Shown here piece after piece: positions 44,265 to 53,240 of a stretch of 64,000 bases of DNA (position 1 is its first letter; each line of letters begins with the position of its first letter). Made by a program: the position numbers and the translations under genes. A model generated the notes under the pieces. The model was not told where the DNA came from and did no database searches. It was given only the letters and a program-made list of their open reading frames with translations. The stretch comes from Firmicutes bacterium AM55-24TS (GTDB taxonomy: Bacteria > Bacillota > Clostridia > UBA1381). Where the stretch lies: the NCBI GenBank assembly GCA_003460745.1, contig QTVU01000014.1, positions 1 to 64,000 of the forward strand. The letters run 5' to 3'.

Positions 44265-46655
44265 TTATATCTCCTTTACTTTAATCTCACATATATCTTG
44301 TTTTAATCCGCTTGATTGTGTAGTTATTTTGATAAATCCTTTGTCTGTTACCTTAACCAAAAGCTGACATAAGCCATTAAATGCACGTCTTACAGGGATT
44401 TTATCACTTTCATGGCTGCCCGGATTTCCGTTACCGCATCCCAAGAATTGTCCGCCCTCAACAGTAAAGAATATTTGATTATCCGCTGTCGGAACAGTTA
44501 TACCGTTTTTATCGGCTATCCTTACATTTATAATTGCGGTTTCTCCAACTGCGATATTGTCCTTGTATGGCATAAGCTCGATTTTATACGGTGCATCAGT
44601 TGTCTTAATCGTCTGTGTCATAACTTCTTTTCCATCTTTATATCCCTTTGCAGTTACTCCACCTGTTTCATAAACAACATTTTCCCAAGTCAGATACCAA
44701 TTACGCTCCATTTGCTTTTTACCATAGCTTTTGCCGTTTACAAACAATTCAATCTCATCAAGATTACTGTAACAATATACATTTATCTTTTCGCCGTTTT
44801 CAAAATTCCAATGCGGGAATATGTGCAGTGTCGGCTCATCTGTCCACCAGCTTTTATAATAATAAAAATTATCCTTTGGAAAACCGCAGTAATCGAATAT
44901 TCCGAATTGTGTTGATATTGCAGGATACACAAGCGGTGTAGGCTCTCCGCGATAGTCCATTCCCGTCCAAAGAAAAATTCCCGCAAGGTAATCACGCTCG
45001 GCAAAATATTTCCATTCACTTTCACCAATATCTTTCCTCTGTGCTTTTTGTGAGTTCTTGCACTTTATCCCATTGTCATCGTCAAGAATATAATACTGTC
45101 CGATTGTTTCATTTGTACTGTAACAGCCGCGTGTACCACTATTTGAGCTTGCCTCGGTTATGATAATCGGTTGATTTGGCATATGCTTATGATAATCGTC
45201 CCATGCCGTCTTACAGTAGTTAAAGCCCATAACATCAAGATTTTTTGTAACGTCTACATATTGTTCTGCGTTGTCAAAGCGTTCTTTCCCATTCCAACAT
45301 ACAACCGCTGATGTTATGTTTCTTGACGGGTCAAGCTTTCTGATTTCTGTTTTCATAGTAACAGTTGTTCTTGCTGTTTCTTTTCTGTGCTGTGAAAATA
45401 TTTCCTCATTCCCTATACCGTACAAAAATACGGACGGATGATTTCTTGCGTGTTTTACCATTGTTCTAAGACATTCCAAGTCCTGCGGTGCACTCGACAT
45501 TCTACGTGTTTCATCAAACACGAACATACCAATCCTGTCACATATATCTAATAACTCATCTGTCGGCATATGATGTGCACTTCTATATGCATTTGCACCC
45601 ATACTTTTCATTTGTGCTATTCTATATTCAAACACATTCTTATTCTGTGCAATACCTAAGCCCGCATGGTCATGGTGACAACACAAGCCTTTTATTTTTA
45701 CATTTTTTCCATTTAGGAAAAAGCCTTTATTTGCATCAAAATAAATATCTCGTACTCCAAAATTTGTTGTAACTGTATATGTTAATTTTCCGTTAGCATA
45801 AATATTAGTTTTAAGGCTGTACAAATACGGATTTTCTATATCCCATAGCGTAACATTATTAAGTACAATGTTTTGTTTGCAAAAAGTATTATCCCAAGCA
45901 TATGACAACACTGTATTTTCGGTTTGGACGATTTTCTTTTTATCTGCATTATATATAATCTGTTCAACTGTGACATCACAGTCATTCAGCTGCTTGTTTT
46001 CAATTTCGGTTTGTACATTCAAAACTGCCGATTTTTCTTCTAAAGCAACATCTGAATATATAAATACACCGTTATATGCAGCTGATATATTCTCTTTTAT
46101 TTCAAGCCATACATTTCGATAAATACCGCCGCCTTCATACCACCAGCCTTCACGACCTGTCGCATCAACCCTAACCGCAAGCAGATTTTCACCGCCGATA
46201 TTTACAAAGTCGGTAATGTCATAATAGAAACTCGTATATCCGCTTTCATATTTTCCTATATAATATTCATTGAGATATATTGTACAGTTGCGGTACACTC
46301 CGTCAAAATGTATATATATTCGCTTATTCTCGCAATCCTGTGGAATATCAAAGTGTTTTCTGTACCATGCAGTACCGCCCTCCAACGAACCGCCGGCAAA
46401 ATGACGGCTGTCCATGCTCTCCATTTCGGGGATTTTTTGCATATCAGAACCCTGCACTTTCTTTTGTGTATAGTCACCTTCCACCACAAAATCATGTGGA
46501 ATATCCACACTTCTCCACATACTGTCATCAAATGTTTCTGACACCGCTCCAAAGCTGTATGCTCTCGCTTTTGCCCCACCCCAACCGTCTGTGCTGTTTT
46601 TAGGGAATACGTCACCCAAAAAGAATTTCCAATCATTATCCATGTTTATACGCAT
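44265..46655 (-). CDS. Glycoside hydrolase family 2 enzyme (beta-galactosidase-like)
   Basis: A 796-residue cytoplasmic enzyme (no signal peptide). Order: sugar-binding jelly roll (about 1-200), Ig-like domain (about 205-310), TIM barrel (about 310-600), then C-terminal beta domains. The acid/base Glu lies in YGIGNEEIFS near 414 and the nucleophile Glu in IIITEASSN near 499. By family it cleaves terminal beta-galactosides or related sugars; exact specificity is open. It is divergent from an AraC regulator and downstream of an inverted repeat at its -10 region. Confidence 0.92.
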   Translation of the reverse strand: MRINMDNDWKFFLGDVFPKNSTDGWGGAKARAYSFGAVSETFDDSMWRSVDIPHDFVVEGDYTQKKVQGSDMQKIPEMESMDSRHFAGGSLEGGTAWYRKHFDIPQDCENKRIYIHFDGVYRNCTIYLNEYYIGKYESGYTSFYYDITDFVNIGGENLLAVRVDATGREGWWYEGGGIYRNVWLEIKENISAAYNGVFIYSDVALEEKSAVLNVQTEIENKQLNDCDVTVEQIIYNADKKKIVQTENTVLSYAWDNTFCKQNIVLNNVTLWDIENPYLYSLKTNIYANGKLTYTVTTNFGVRDIYFDANKGFFLNGKNVKIKGLCCHHDHAGLGIAQNKNVFEYRIAQMKSMGANAYRSAHHMPTDELLDICDRIGMFVFDETRRMSSAPQDLECLRTMVKHARNHPSVFLYGIGNEEIFSQHRKETARTTVTMKTEIRKLDPSRNITSAVVCWNGKERFDNAEQYVDVTKNLDVMGFNYCKTAWDDYHKHMPNQPIIITEASSNSGTRGCYSTNETIGQYYILDDDNGIKCKNSQKAQRKDIGESEWKYFAERDYLAGIFLWTGMDYRGEPTPLVYPAISTQFGIFDYCGFPKDNFYYYKSWWTDEPTLHIFPHWNFENGEKINVYCYSNLDEIELFVNGKSYGKKQMERNWYLTWENVVYETGGVTAKGYKDGKEVMTQTIKTTDAPYKIELMPYKDNIAVGETAIINVRIADKNGITVPTADNQIFFTVEGGQFLGCGNGNPGSHESDKIPVRRAFNGLCQLLVKVTDKGFIKITTQSSGLKQDICEIKVKEI

Positions 46656-46712
46656 AATCTATCAGCCTTTCAGAAATATTTTCAATAAGCGGCATAGCCG
46701 CGTCATTCAACA

Positions 46713-46744
46713 TTTTCAGTGAGAGATTATACTCTCGCTGAAAA
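46713..46744 (-). promoter_or_regulatory. Inverted repeat framing the -10 box of the GH2 gene
   Basis: On the minus strand TTTTCAGCGAGAG and CTCTCACTGAAAA (46732-46744 and 46713-46725, one wobble) flank exactly TATAAT (46726-46731). There is no good -35. It is a candidate operator or an activator-dependent promoter. Confidence 0.5.
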
Positions 46745-46884
46745 AAATCAAGCAGAACTCACCACCTATAGAGGCGAGGAACATCTTAATTTAGTTATAT
46801 TTTAATTATACTATTCTTTTATTTATATACAATTAACTATTCTAATCTTTTCACGATTTTTATTGATGTAAACTAAACAATTTA

Positions 46885-46913
46885 TTGATTTTTTAGCCAA
46901 AAGTATATATAAT
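46885..46913 (+). promoter_or_regulatory. Promoter of the first AraC regulator gene
   Basis: TTGATT (46885-46890), 17-base spacer, TATAAT (46908-46913), with GGGGG before the ATG at 46932. Confidence 0.7.
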
Positions 46914-46931
46914 ATCTTTGGGGGTATTATC

Positions 46932-47765
46932 ATGAACACAAAAAAGAGATTTATATTTGACGATTTTAGAATATCGCAAGAAAGCATAAACTACGGTTGG
47001 ACTATGCCATATTCGCATTGCCATGTAGCATATGAAATATACATATTAAAAAGTGGAGAAAGAACGGTTACAATAGAAGATATGGAATATACTGCAAAAG
47101 CTATGGACGCAACACTGTTTTCTTCTAATACTTCTCATAAAAGCAGAGGAGATACTCCGTTTTCAGGAATTTGTATCCATTTTTCAGAGAGGTATATTGA
47201 TTTGTATTTCACCACCGCAGCGAAAAAACAGCTTATGAAATGTTTTAAGCACAAAGTAATAAGTTTAAGTGATACTGATTTTGAAACAATACAAAGAATT
47301 TCCGACAACTTTAAAGAAAACGCATCAAACAATTTCTTAATTCTTGCGTTTATTTTGGATATTCTAAACCGTTCCGTTAATTCAGTGGATTTAGGAGTAT
47401 CTGCAGGCAGTGAAAAAAAGATTAAAAAGTCGCAGAGAGTAATTGAGTATGTCAATGAAAATTATGTTTATATAAAAAAAATAAGTGACATTACAGATAT
47501 TTTTAATCTATCTGAAAACTATGTTTTTCAGATATTCCGCAAAAACTATTCTATGACACCGAAACAGTATATAAATAAACTTAGGATTAATAATGCTTGC
47601 CATAGATTAAAATATGAAAAGAAAAGTATTAAATCAATAGCCTTAGATTGTGGCTTTGATAGTTATGAGCATTTTATAAATGTATTCAAAAAAGCAGTTG
47701 CTGTACGCCAAGCGAATATAAAAAAATGTTTTAATGGAGGGTGTGAGATTACTTCTATAAATTAA
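46932..47765 (+). CDS. AraC-family transcriptional regulator, frameshifted at its last residues
   Basis: A 277-residue protein: N-terminal cupin-like sensor domain (about 10-150) and C-terminal double HTH (about 175-265: LSENYVFQIFRKNYSMTP, SIKSIALDCGFDSYEHF). The end reads FKKAVAVRQANIKKCF, but adding one G at 47700 gives the standard FKKAVGCTPSEYKKMF with stop at 47734. Only the last helix turn is affected. It is divergent from the GH2 gene, so control of that gene in response to a sugar is the natural inference. Confidence 0.87.
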   Translation: MNTKKRFIFDDFRISQESINYGWTMPYSHCHVAYEIYILKSGERTVTIEDMEYTAKAMDATLFSSNTSHKSRGDTPFSGICIHFSERYIDLYFTTAAKKQLMKCFKHKVISLSDTDFETIQRISDNFKENASNNFLILAFILDILNRSVNSVDLGVSAGSEKKIKKSQRVIEYVNENYVYIKKISDITDIFNLSENYVFQIFRKNYSMTPKQYINKLRINNACHRLKYEKKSIKSIALDCGFDSYEHFINVFKKAVAVRQANIKKCFNGGCEITSIN

Positions 47766-47832
47766 ACTTGTCTGCGGTAAAATATTCCATCCCAGAAGGG
47801 TGAGAAAAATTATAACAAGCGCATGAATAAAA

Positions 47833-48204
47833 TCATTTCTTTATATCAGGATTAAAAAAATCATTTGAATCGGACTTTTCATAAAATCTAATACTCGCAT
47901 AATCACTCACATTAATGCCCATATTCTTTTTATAAATTTCCCACTGATTATACTCGCCCATACCAAGGTGTTTTAATATATCATCAATATTTTCCCTTGT
48001 TTTCGGAACAACGCAATCACTTATATACAGCCTTACGCGGCCATCCTCCACAACGTCGGATATTTTCAAAATTCCAAACAGACCTCTCGGATTAGGATTT
48101 TCCCTATCCTTTAAATATGCTTGAAATTTATCTGTTTTCGTATTATATTCCAAATATCCCGTAACGTCTTTATTCCGCCACACTATCTCGTAAATCTCTA
48201 ACAT
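47833..48204 (-). CDS. Small partner protein of the HipA-like kinase
   Basis: A 123-residue protein starting MLEIYEIVWRNKDVTGYLEY. The start at 48204 follows GGAGG inside the kinase gene, so the two are translationally linked (35-base overlap). The block VPKTRENIDDILKHLGMGEYN is conserved-looking in small proteins accompanying HipA-like kinases in Firmicutes, but I cannot name the family. It could be a modulator or antitoxin of the kinase; this is inference. Confidence 0.6.
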   Translation of the reverse strand: MLEIYEIVWRNKDVTGYLEYNTKTDKFQAYLKDRENPNPRGLFGILKISDVVEDGRVRLYISDCVVPKTRENIDDILKHLGMGEYNQWEIYKKNMGINVSDYASIRFYEKSDSNDFFNPDIKK

Positions 48205-48928
48205 ATTCAATCCTCCACATTACAAAGTCTATAACTTTTTCCCACCAAATATCTTTTAGCTCAATATTATTTATATCCGCATAAACCAATTCGCTGTATG
48301 TTTTCTTTACTGCCATAATCCTATCTGCAACTTGGCTTCTTTCAATATTCAGATTAATTGTCGGCGCATATATTTTAGACATCTTCTGAAAAATTCTTTC
48401 CGCCGCATTAAATCTTTCCTCATACAACGGTGCATTACAAAGACAGTATTTATATGCCGATTTAAAATCATTTAACATTCCTTTTATATCATCATAAAGC
48501 AAAGAATACCCATTATCATATATAGGCGATAATTTAAGCTCACCGTTATCCGACATAAGAAATCCTATATTACTGTTATGTCTGTCCTCATTCATTATAA
48601 TCAAATCAAATGCCAACAGATTTATTAAATTATTTCCGCAACCGGTATTTCTGCAAAGCTTTTCAAAGTCAATATTACTTTCATCTTCCGCATATAAGCT
48701 TGCCAAATATATTAACGTTTTTCCGTTTCTGAAGTCGGGAGAACTGCAAACCAACGTTCTGAAATTCTTACCGTATCTAATTCCCTCCATACCAATAAGA
48801 CTTTGCTCCGCTACATTTAATCCCATTAGCTTGCCTATTTCATAACATAGCACCTCAATAACAGGTTCAATTCCCCACTTCTCAGGAAAATCACGAACCT
48901 GTAAACGTCCCGATTTAACAAAATACAC
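48170..48928 (-). CDS. HipA-like serine/threonine kinase, N terminus frameshifted
   Basis: The 252-residue frame has the HipA C-terminal kinase core: catalytic loop NEDRHNSNIGF and metal-binding SPIYDNGYSLL. HipA phosphorylates targets such as glutamyl-tRNA synthetase to arrest growth; targets of this short form are unknown. The frame's GTG start has no ribosome site. Adding one T near 48960 extends it to ATG at 49014 (MSSITRNNFSIHSNLKGN), preceded by GGAGG, giving about 281 residues. No HTH HipB-like antitoxin lies upstream. Confidence 0.82.
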   Translation of the reverse strand: MYFVKSGRLQVRDFPEKWGIEPVIEVLCYEIGKLMGLNVAEQSLIGMEGIRYGKNFRTLVCSSPDFRNGKTLIYLASLYAEDESNIDFEKLCRNTGCGNNLINLLAFDLIIMNEDRHNSNIGFLMSDNGELKLSPIYDNGYSLLYDDIKGMLNDFKSAYKYCLCNAPLYEERFNAAERIFQKMSKIYAPTINLNIERSQVADRIMAVKKTYSELVYADINNIELKDIWWEKVIDFVMWRIEYVRDLRDSVAE

Positions 48929-49014
48929 TATTCCGTCTTTCTGATATTCAGTTTTAGTAAATTACCCTTTAAATTACTGTGTATTGAAAAATTGTTTCTT
49001 GTAATGCTACTCAT

Positions 49015-49231
49015 TATAATATCCTCCGATATTGATATTATATCAAACTATATAGTGTAAATGGCGAAATAAAATTCTACCGCAAACAAACTAAATATAC
49101 AACTAATATATCACAATGAAAGATGAATTGCAAATGAAATTGGTTTGACTAATAAATACGTTCAAACGCATAGACGAAGAATTTGCTATTCTAATCTCAA
49201 AAATAACGAAATTAAACGGTAAATTATAAAC
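49015..49231. other. Intergenic stretch upstream of the HipA-like gene
   Basis: No intact gene. On the plus strand at about 49131-49221 a stop-bounded remnant reads IANEIGLTNKYVQTHRRR, which looks like the end of an HTH protein but has no start. Confidence 0.35.
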
Positions 49232-49269
49232 AAGCCGAATTTATCAAATCAAATCGACAAATTCGGCTT
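49232..49269 (-). terminator. Terminator of the GH43-esterase operon
   Basis: An 11-bp stem AAGCCGAATTT (49232-49242 with 49259-49269), 30 bases after the esterase stop, with an AT-rich tail. Confidence 0.6.
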
Positions 49270-49298
49270 ATTTTATATGAATGTAGCTTATAAACTAA

Positions 49299-52200
49299 TT
49301 ACTCACTGATTACAGGTCTCATATTTTCGAACGAATACCAATATGTAATAAGCGAATTTTTACTGCGTTCTGCCTTTTGTGCCTCCGACACCTTTGCAGG
49401 TGTGGTTGTTAAATTGACAAGTGTGCCGTTATCGTCATATTCCGCTTCTATTTTAACGCAAGGTCTGTTTGTACTTTCTGTCAGCACTCTTACAAGCTCT
49501 GACACAATACCCGGTGCAGTTCCATAGCCGTTAAGTATTAAATCGCCCGCAAGCTGTGATCGTCCCCCGTTGCCGTAATGGTTATGGTCGCCGAAGCAAT
49601 CCATAATTGCCTTTGCCGCCGCATCCTCGTTTTCATAACCGTTCTTTGCATAATCCGCTACATATTCGTTAAATGCATTGTCAGCGTTAAGTCCTATATC
49701 AATAAATCCTAAAATATCAGGATCATCCTTTCTTTCCTCGTAGATAACTCTTATGCCTAAAGAATCATACGCATCCTCTCGACAGCCGTGGAATGTATGT
49801 GTTGTTTTATCATATACATATTCGTAGCCTTCAACGCAGCCGTGCGGGGTATAGCTTGTAAGTATTACTTTTGCACCCATTGCAAGACACGCATCAACAT
49901 AATAGTCAAGCGGAGCCTTAAACTGCGTACCGGACATTCCGCCCGGATTTGTCCCCATATTTCCAATGGTGACAATATCGCCCGGTCTTATGTTTATCAG
50001 AATATTATCAAGCCAGCCCTGTGTATAATATGTTTTAAGATTTCTTGAACCCTTACCGTTATTATGATAATCGGCAAGTGCGGTAAACTCGGGATAATTG
50101 GCTTGATCACGTGCTAAATTATATGCGTATGAGCCGCTGTTGCCGATAGTTGAATCGCCGACAGACCAAATGTTAGGTTTTTCGGCGGCAGTCTTTTCAA
50201 CCTTTTCTATTGATATATACGCAACCCTTGCACCTGAGAATTTTAAATCCATTACATCATCCACAACCGGAATATCATATACTTGTTCGGTTATTTCTTC
50301 TGTTTTTACAGTATATCCCGTATGTGTTGTCCCCTCTGCGGCAAGAGTTCTTTCATGACCTGACAGTGCTTCACTTACATATTCGGACACCAAATCACCA
50401 CTAAAAGCAATCTTTACTCTGTAATGTTTTCCTTTTGTAACCTTAGCTTTAAAAGTGAAATCACCCGACAAATAATCAGATTCTGCATTATCAATACTTG
50501 GTGTGCCTTCTGCTTTTGCACTTCCCTCTATTCCATAACCGCGTGATACGGTATAAGTTGTTAAAGGATTAATATCCGTATAACCCTCTGTAACACTTTC
50601 ATCCGCACCACTTCCGAAGTCAAATGATAAACCGTGAACTGTGACCTTAACACTTCTTGATAATATTTTGCCGTCACTGCTTTCTCCTGTGGCTCTTACG
50701 GTAAACACACAAGGAACAGCTGCCGATGTAACGCTTATTGTACCCGCTGATGCGTCAAACGATATACCGTCGGGAAGATTATATTTATTGACATTATTTT
50801 TGTCATATATTCCAAGCGATACATTTCTGTTCAAATCCATACCATCACCGTTGATTACCGCCGCACTGTATTTAGCAGTATTTACTGATTTTTCATCAAG
50901 CGGTATTGCAAGGCTTCCTTGTGATGATGTAAACTTTATACTTTCAGCCGAGTCGGTAATATTGAGCTTTATGGTTTTGGTATAGCCGCCGATATTCACC
51001 TGAACAGTTGCCTCACCGGCTGATGCACCCTCACCCAGAGTTATTGTTGCTTTGTGAGAATCTACTACATCGGGAGTTATTATAATGTCTTGCATATCAT
51101 CTTCTAAGATTGACCATTCTGCCGCACCTGTTATATTATATCCTTCTTTGCTTTTTACCGATGCAGATAATGTTGCAGTATCTTTGTTTGGAATTGACAA
51201 AGTTTCCTGTGAAATATTGAGTGTATAGGTTGAAATATCCGCAGCCGGATAATATGCTCTATATGCATCAAAATCAACCGTTCCTGTCTGCTTATTTGCA
51301 AAACCGATTGAGTAATATGTCGGCTCCGAGTTTTCAGTCCACGCTATGCTATCGGTTTCACCGACAAACTGACCGTTTAAGTCATACACCTTTACAAAAC
51401 AACTTTCGGTAGTCTTGTCAGCCGACAGTACAATTTTATACCATTTGCCCTTGTTGACTGTAACATCAATATCATTATTTTTTATAGCTATGCCATTTAG
51501 CTTTATTGTTGTTCCGTCAAATTCAAGCGTTACAGGCGTTGTATAGCCTTCCTTATCCGTCCAATACGGCTGTTTTGATGTAAGTGTAATACATCCATTG
51601 CCATTAAAGCGTATATTCTGCTCAAATATAATTTGTTTTTGCGGTGTATCTATTGAATTTGTGAACATATGTGATTTACTCGATGTTGGGCAATTAATTC
51701 TAAGGAATTTGTTATTCTCCTCTTTCATAATAACCGCATCACCGCTATCTGAACCGGACATACCCCAGCCGCCGACCATAATATCGTTACCGCCGTAAGT
51801 GTCCTTTAATGTAGTATATCCAACAAGACTGTCGGGATATTCGTCAAAGTCGGATGGGTAGCCTGCTTCAGGCAAGATTTGGTTATCTGCCATGCTCTTA
51901 TCACCTGTTGCGGCAACATACATTGACGCTTCGATTGTTTCGCCGTTATATGTCACTGTGGCATTTAGCTTACCATAAAAATTAAAATCGCATTGTCTGA
52001 GCATAAACAAAACCTCTGTCGCAGTGTTCGTATGCTCGGCAAACTCGCCATAGCTATCGCAATATTTATCAGTATCGTTTACAGTTTTAAAACCGTCTAT
52101 ATCCCACTCAATGTTAAAATCGTCTATTCGGCTGTCTATCGTATCGGCTGTAATAATCGTTCCGTTCTGACCTGTAAGCGTAAGTGTATATTTGTTTTCC

Positions 52201-53240
52201 GCCGCAATGTCGGGACTATCGCCAAAGGTCATTATTTGATTACCTTTTATTTCAGCAGAAATTATTGGCTCAATATATTCCGTATCTTTTTCATAAATTG
52301 CCGTAAATTTTGTATCGGCTGTAATTTTATATTCCTTTAAATCATCAATCAGATTTTCAGTGTCATCATTTACTTGCCACCCCTTAAATATATATCCATA
52401 GTTTGTTAAGTCCGGAATATTTAACGGACTTGTATTTTCCTTTACAGTTTCCTCAGATTTTTCTCCCTTTACATCATACGTTACTTTATAGTATGTGTTT
52501 CCGGCATCAAGCGAGCTGTCATATGAGCGGACTAAAATATTATCAATACCGAATGTCACAGTATTCTTTCTCGCCTCACAAATCAGTAATTTTCCGATTT
52601 TTAAGTCTGTCGTACCCATAGGGACCTTGTTATCAAAATATACCGTTTCACCGTCATGACTTGACAATGTGATTGTCACATTATGCTCTGTAAAATCCAT
52701 AATCGCCTTTGCGTGTGTCCAGCCTGATTTATTCGTCCAATCTGTTGTTGTATATGTTTCCTTAGAACCATCTAAATTATTTATGATGAGTTTATCGCTA
52801 TTCTTAGGTTGTGTAAATGAAAAGATATAATTATTTCCGCTGTAATTTGCATTGCCTTTAGGGTTGCCTGCTGCAGAATCAAGTAATACAAGCTGATTTA
52901 TATTTTCATTTCCTGTATTCGTCATATAGAAGTCAAATTCGATAACTGCTTTACCATTTTCCGTTGTCTGAGCGTCAGAATCGAAGGTATAGTATGCATT
53001 TCGTGTTCCACTTCCGTTTGTATTTGCAAATTTGAAATACTTATTGATACTGTTGTCTTCATCTGTTGCTATTGACATATCGCCCGGAGCATTTGCAGAC
53101 GTCCAGCCCATTGTATCCGTTGCACTTTCAAAATCAAGCGAAAAATATTCCGTCGCATTTGAGGTTATAACAAACGATATTTGCAGTAGAAGCGATATTG
53201 CTGTTATCACTCCTAAAATTCTTTTAAGTTTATTTTTCAT
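49299..53240 (-). CDS. Large secreted multidomain SGNH esterase (rhamnogalacturonan-acetylesterase-like)
   Basis: A 1313-residue exported protein. After the signal peptide come a beta-sandwich carbohydrate-binding-like domain (about 30-240), a Listeria-Bacteroides-type repeat (GYIFKGWQVNDDTEN), another concanavalin-like domain, and Ig-like modules. The C-terminal SGNH domain has IWSVGDSTIGN near 1028 and GDHNHYGNGG near 1219, the catalytic Ser and Asp/His blocks of CE12-type pectin acetylesterases. ATG at 53240 fits AGGAGG; its ATGA overlaps the stop of the GH43 gene, so the two are translated together. Confidence 0.87.
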   Translation of the reverse strand: MKNKLKRILGVITAISLLLQISFVITSNATEYFSLDFESATDTMGWTSANAPGDMSIATDEDNSINKYFKFANTNGSGTRNAYYTFDSDAQTTENGKAVIEFDFYMTNTGNENINQLVLLDSAAGNPKGNANYSGNNYIFSFTQPKNSDKLIINNLDGSKETYTTTDWTNKSGWTHAKAIMDFTEHNVTITLSSHDGETVYFDNKVPMGTTDLKIGKLLICEARKNTVTFGIDNILVRSYDSSLDAGNTYYKVTYDVKGEKSEETVKENTSPLNIPDLTNYGYIFKGWQVNDDTENLIDDLKEYKITADTKFTAIYEKDTEYIEPIISAEIKGNQIMTFGDSPDIAAENKYTLTLTGQNGTIITADTIDSRIDDFNIEWDIDGFKTVNDTDKYCDSYGEFAEHTNTATEVLFMLRQCDFNFYGKLNATVTYNGETIEASMYVAATGDKSMADNQILPEAGYPSDFDEYPDSLVGYTTLKDTYGGNDIMVGGWGMSGSDSGDAVIMKEENNKFLRINCPTSSKSHMFTNSIDTPQKQIIFEQNIRFNGNGCITLTSKQPYWTDKEGYTTPVTLEFDGTTIKLNGIAIKNNDIDVTVNKGKWYKIVLSADKTTESCFVKVYDLNGQFVGETDSIAWTENSEPTYYSIGFANKQTGTVDFDAYRAYYPAADISTYTLNISQETLSIPNKDTATLSASVKSKEGYNITGAAEWSILEDDMQDIIITPDVVDSHKATITLGEGASAGEATVQVNIGGYTKTIKLNITDSAESIKFTSSQGSLAIPLDEKSVNTAKYSAAVINGDGMDLNRNVSLGIYDKNNVNKYNLPDGISFDASAGTISVTSAAVPCVFTVRATGESSDGKILSRSVKVTVHGLSFDFGSGADESVTEGYTDINPLTTYTVSRGYGIEGSAKAEGTPSIDNAESDYLSGDFTFKAKVTKGKHYRVKIAFSGDLVSEYVSEALSGHERTLAAEGTTHTGYTVKTEEITEQVYDIPVVDDVMDLKFSGARVAYISIEKVEKTAAEKPNIWSVGDSTIGNSGSYAYNLARDQANYPEFTALADYHNNGKGSRNLKTYYTQGWLDNILINIRPGDIVTIGNMGTNPGGMSGTQFKAPLDYYVDACLAMGAKVILTSYTPHGCVEGYEYVYDKTTHTFHGCREDAYDSLGIRVIYEERKDDPDILGFIDIGLNADNAFNEYVADYAKNGYENEDAAAKAIMDCFGDHNHYGNGGRSQLAGDLILNGYGTAPGIVSELVRVLTESTNRPCVKIEAEYDDNGTLVNLTTTPAKVSEAQKAERSKNSLITYWYSFENMRPVISE

